Shown here piece by piece: positions 62,419-64,000 of a DNA stretch of 64,000 nt; the first letter of the stretch is position 1, and each line of letters opens with the position of its first letter. The DNA lies in the NCBI RefSeq assembly GCF_001269385.1, contig NZ_CXOO01000010.1, positions 310,001 through 374,000 on the forward strand, in the 5' to 3' direction. Origin of the DNA: Limnohabitans sp. DM1. GTDB taxonomy: Bacteria > Pseudomonadota > Gammaproteobacteria > Burkholderiales > Burkholderiaceae_C. Made by a program: the position numbers and the translations under genes. The notes under the pieces are model-generated. The model was not told where the DNA came from. It made no database searches and saw only the letters and a list, made by a program, of their open reading frames with translations.

Positions 62419-63218
62419 GTGGGGCAATAAAAAGTGGTGCGCTGACCTTGCAGCAAGGAACGGATTGGCGTGGCGCACACGCGGCAAGGCTCACCTGCAC
62501 GGCCGTAAACCGCCGCCTCCAGCTGGAAATAGCCTGTGCGGCCTTCGGCATTTACAAAATCCTTGAGCGTGCTGCCGCCTTGCTGCACGGCGCGCGACAG
62601 GACCTGGACAATGGCCGCATGCAATTTAGCCACCCTGGGCCCACTCAGACGAGAAGCCCGGGTGGTCGGGCGTATGCCCGCCATGAACAAGGATTCGGAA
62701 GCATAAATGTTGCCAACGCCCACCACCTCATGGCCTGCCAGCAACACCTGTTTGATGGCCGCATGGCGTTTTTTAAGCGCCAGGGAGAAAACGGCCAGAT
62801 CAAATTGGCCGCCAAGCGGCTCCACACCCAGATGCCCCAGTAATTTCTGAGCCTGCACAGATTCTTCCGATGGGGCCCAAACCACAGCGCCAAAGCGTCT
62901 CGGATCATGCAGCCGCAACACCCCGTGATCGGTCACCAGATCCATGTGATCGTGAGGGCCGCCCGGGGCTTGGGTGGGTGCAAAATTCAGACTGCCCGAC
63001 ATGCCCAGATGGAGCAGCAGCAGCCCTTCGTCCAGGTCCAGCAACAAATATTTGCCTCGGCGCCTGACCGAAACCACTCGCCGGCCAACGAGACTCTGCG
63101 CCGAAGTCCCCAGCGGCCAGCGCAAAGGCTTGCCCATTCGTAAATCCAAAATCAGGGCCGAGGCGATTTTGTCGGCAAAACTGCGTCGAGTGACTTCAAC
63201 TTCGGGGAGCTCGGGCAT
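62403..63218 (-). CDS. mutM: Formamidopyrimidine-DNA glycosylase
   Basis: 271 residues. The N-terminal PELPEVE is exact, with Pro2 as the catalytic amine and Glu3 as acid. [15 protein letters not shown] contains the beta-turn Lys, [19 protein letters not shown] and [19 protein letters not shown] are conserved, and the C-terminal zinc finger is CRVCATP...FYCPTCQ. It excises 8-oxoG and FaPy lesions. It sits directly upstream of mutY, with overlapping ends, so the two GO-system enzymes are co-expressed. Confidence 0.95.
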   Translation of the reverse strand: MPELPEVEVTRRSFADKIASALILDLRMGKPLRWPLGTSAQSLVGRRVVSVRRRGKYLLLDLDEGLLLLHLGMSGSLNFAPTQAPGGPHDHMDLVTDHGVLRLHDPRRFGAVVWAPSEESVQAQKLLGHLGVEPLGGQFDLAVFSLALKKRHAAIKQVLLAGHEVVGVGNIYASESLFMAGIRPTTRASRLSGPRVAKLHAAIVQVLSRAVQQGGSTLKDFVNAEGRTGYFQLEAAVYGRAGEPCRVCATPIRSLLQGQRTTFYCPTCQKP

Positions 63219-63279
63219 TATTTTCCAGACCCAGAGGGGTATCCCCCTCTGTTGCACTTGTCAAAAGATGGTCTAGATT

Positions 63280-64000
63280 ATGATGACCTGCATGAAATTC
63301 TGGTTTCGACTTGCCGTCTTGTCCACTTGCATCGTCGGTGCATGGGCTCAACCTGCGCGCCCAAAAGTTGACACGCCCCCAAAACGGTCCGCACTTGATG
63401 CCGTGTTGTTTTATCAAGTGCTGCTGGGTGAGTTGAATGTCCGTGAAGGCTCTGCGGGCAGCGGGTTTTCCATGTTGCTGGATGCCGCCCGCAAATCCCG
63501 CGACCCTGCCTTGTTTCAAAGATCCGTGGATATTGCCCTGCAAGCACGCTCAGGGGAAGCTGCTTTACAAGCTGCACAAACCTGGAAAAAAGAACTCCCA
63601 CAAGCCCCCGAACCCAACCGCTACATTCTGCAGATTCTTCTGGCGCTCAATCGCATCGAAGAAGCAGGCCATGCCTTGTCATCCTCCATCAACGAGCTGC
63701 CGCTGGCAGAACAAACAGCCGCAATCATCTCCGTTCCCAGCGTTTTTGCTCGTGTTCAGGACAAGGTCCTGGCGGCAACTGTGGTCGAAAAAGCGCTGGA
63801 AAAAGCCCTCACTCAAGCTGAAACCACTGCCAGCGCCTGGACCACGATTGGCCGCATGCGCCGTGATGCCGGACAAATCCCCCAAGCGGTGGAAGCCGCC
63901 GTCAAGGGCCATGCCGCAGACCCACAAGCCCAAGGCCCTCTGGTTTTATCGCTCAGCTTGATCAGCAACGCCACCAGCACACTCAAACCGATGCTGGATG
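63280..64000 (+). CDS. Exported tetratricopeptide repeat protein (N-terminal part; continues past the window)
   Basis: The frame is open to the right edge (240 codons). From the ATG at 63292 a signal peptide MKFWFRLAVLSTCIVGAWAQ is clear; upstream Mets at 63280 and 63283 are possible. The mature part has helical-repeat character (ALDAVLFYQVLLGELNVREG, ALFQRSVDIALQARSGEAALQAA, ASAWTTIGRMRRDAGQIPQAVEAAVKGHAADP) typical of TPR units. In Burkholderiales a TPR gene between mutM and lolB/ispE occupies this position. It is divergent from mutM. Confidence 0.85.
   Translation, partial: MMTCMKFWFRLAVLSTCIVGAWAQPARPKVDTPPKRSALDAVLFYQVLLGELNVREGSAGSGFSMLLDAARKSRDPALFQRSVDIALQARSGEAALQAAQTWKKELPQAPEPNRYILQILLALNRIEEAGHALSSSINELPLAEQTAAIISVPSVFARVQDKVLAATVVEKALEKALTQAETTASAWTTIGRMRRDAGQIPQAVEAAVKGHAADPQAQGPLVLSLSLISNATSTLKPMLD

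Overview
The window looks like chromosomal DNA of a GC-rich betaproteobacterium, most likely Burkholderiales and probably Comamonadaceae. Four Bug/TctC-type solute receptors, the hrcA-nadK-recN-rapZ-mutY-mutM-TPR neighbourhood, the ftsY / paired M16 peptidase / rsmD / coaD neighbourhood, and HrcA coexisting with RpoH all point that way. I cannot name the genus from sequence alone.

Layout: 1-7222 holds a partial oligopeptide-type permease, a P1 aminopeptidase, a CorC-like membrane protein, apaH, an Smr protein, a group II truncated hemoglobin and a large FtsX-type permease. 7327-9183 is a small decayed insertion at the 3' end of a tRNA(CAU) gene. It is bounded by a 67-bp imperfect direct repeat and holds a frameshifted nitronate-monooxygenase-like gene and a transposase remnant. 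9366-11175 carries a hydratase of the 2-keto-4-pentenoate family and a GST.

11280-28937 is the most distinctive region: 17 genes all on the minus strand, most with 4-bp stop/start overlaps. Read from the promoter side they are a GntR/HutC regulator, a complete branched-chain-amino-acid-type ABC transporter, a Bug receptor, an aconitase-type hydratase (large and small subunits), HyuB and HyuA (ATP-dependent hydantoinase/oxoprolinase type), an isochorismatase-fold protein lacking the usual cysteine, a flavoprotein dehydrogenase, an isocitrate-lyase/PEP-mutase family lyase, a GNAT, a second Bug receptor and a FAD monooxygenase. Together they look like uptake and complete degradation of a cyclic amide or imide, ending in hydration and C-C cleavage of a branched dicarboxylate. 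The substrate is not known to me.

29068-52000 is mostly housekeeping: coaD, rsmD, two M16 peptidases, ftsY, rpoH (with a perfect CIRCE operator), pth, ferredoxin, a PHP phosphatase/EamA/YciO group, a DUF3501/Fe-S/rubrerythrin operon preceded by an OxyR-like 37-bp box, valS, galU, tusA, nudix, cysM, tRNA-Leu, hslR, an epimerase, a ferredoxin-reductase and a Bug receptor. Two intergenic copies of a palindromic GTAGGTCGG element lie at about 30.4 and 52.0 kb.

52088-56446 is a second small catabolic or transport operon (Bug receptor, gamma-glutamyltransferase-like protein, EamA transporter, SDR). 56761-64000 has a tRNA(CAU), hrcA, nadK, recN, rapZ, mutY, mutM and the start of a TPR protein cut by the window edge. 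The CIRCE at rpoH and the hrcA gene here suggest that the HrcA and sigma-32 heat-shock circuits are coupled in this organism.
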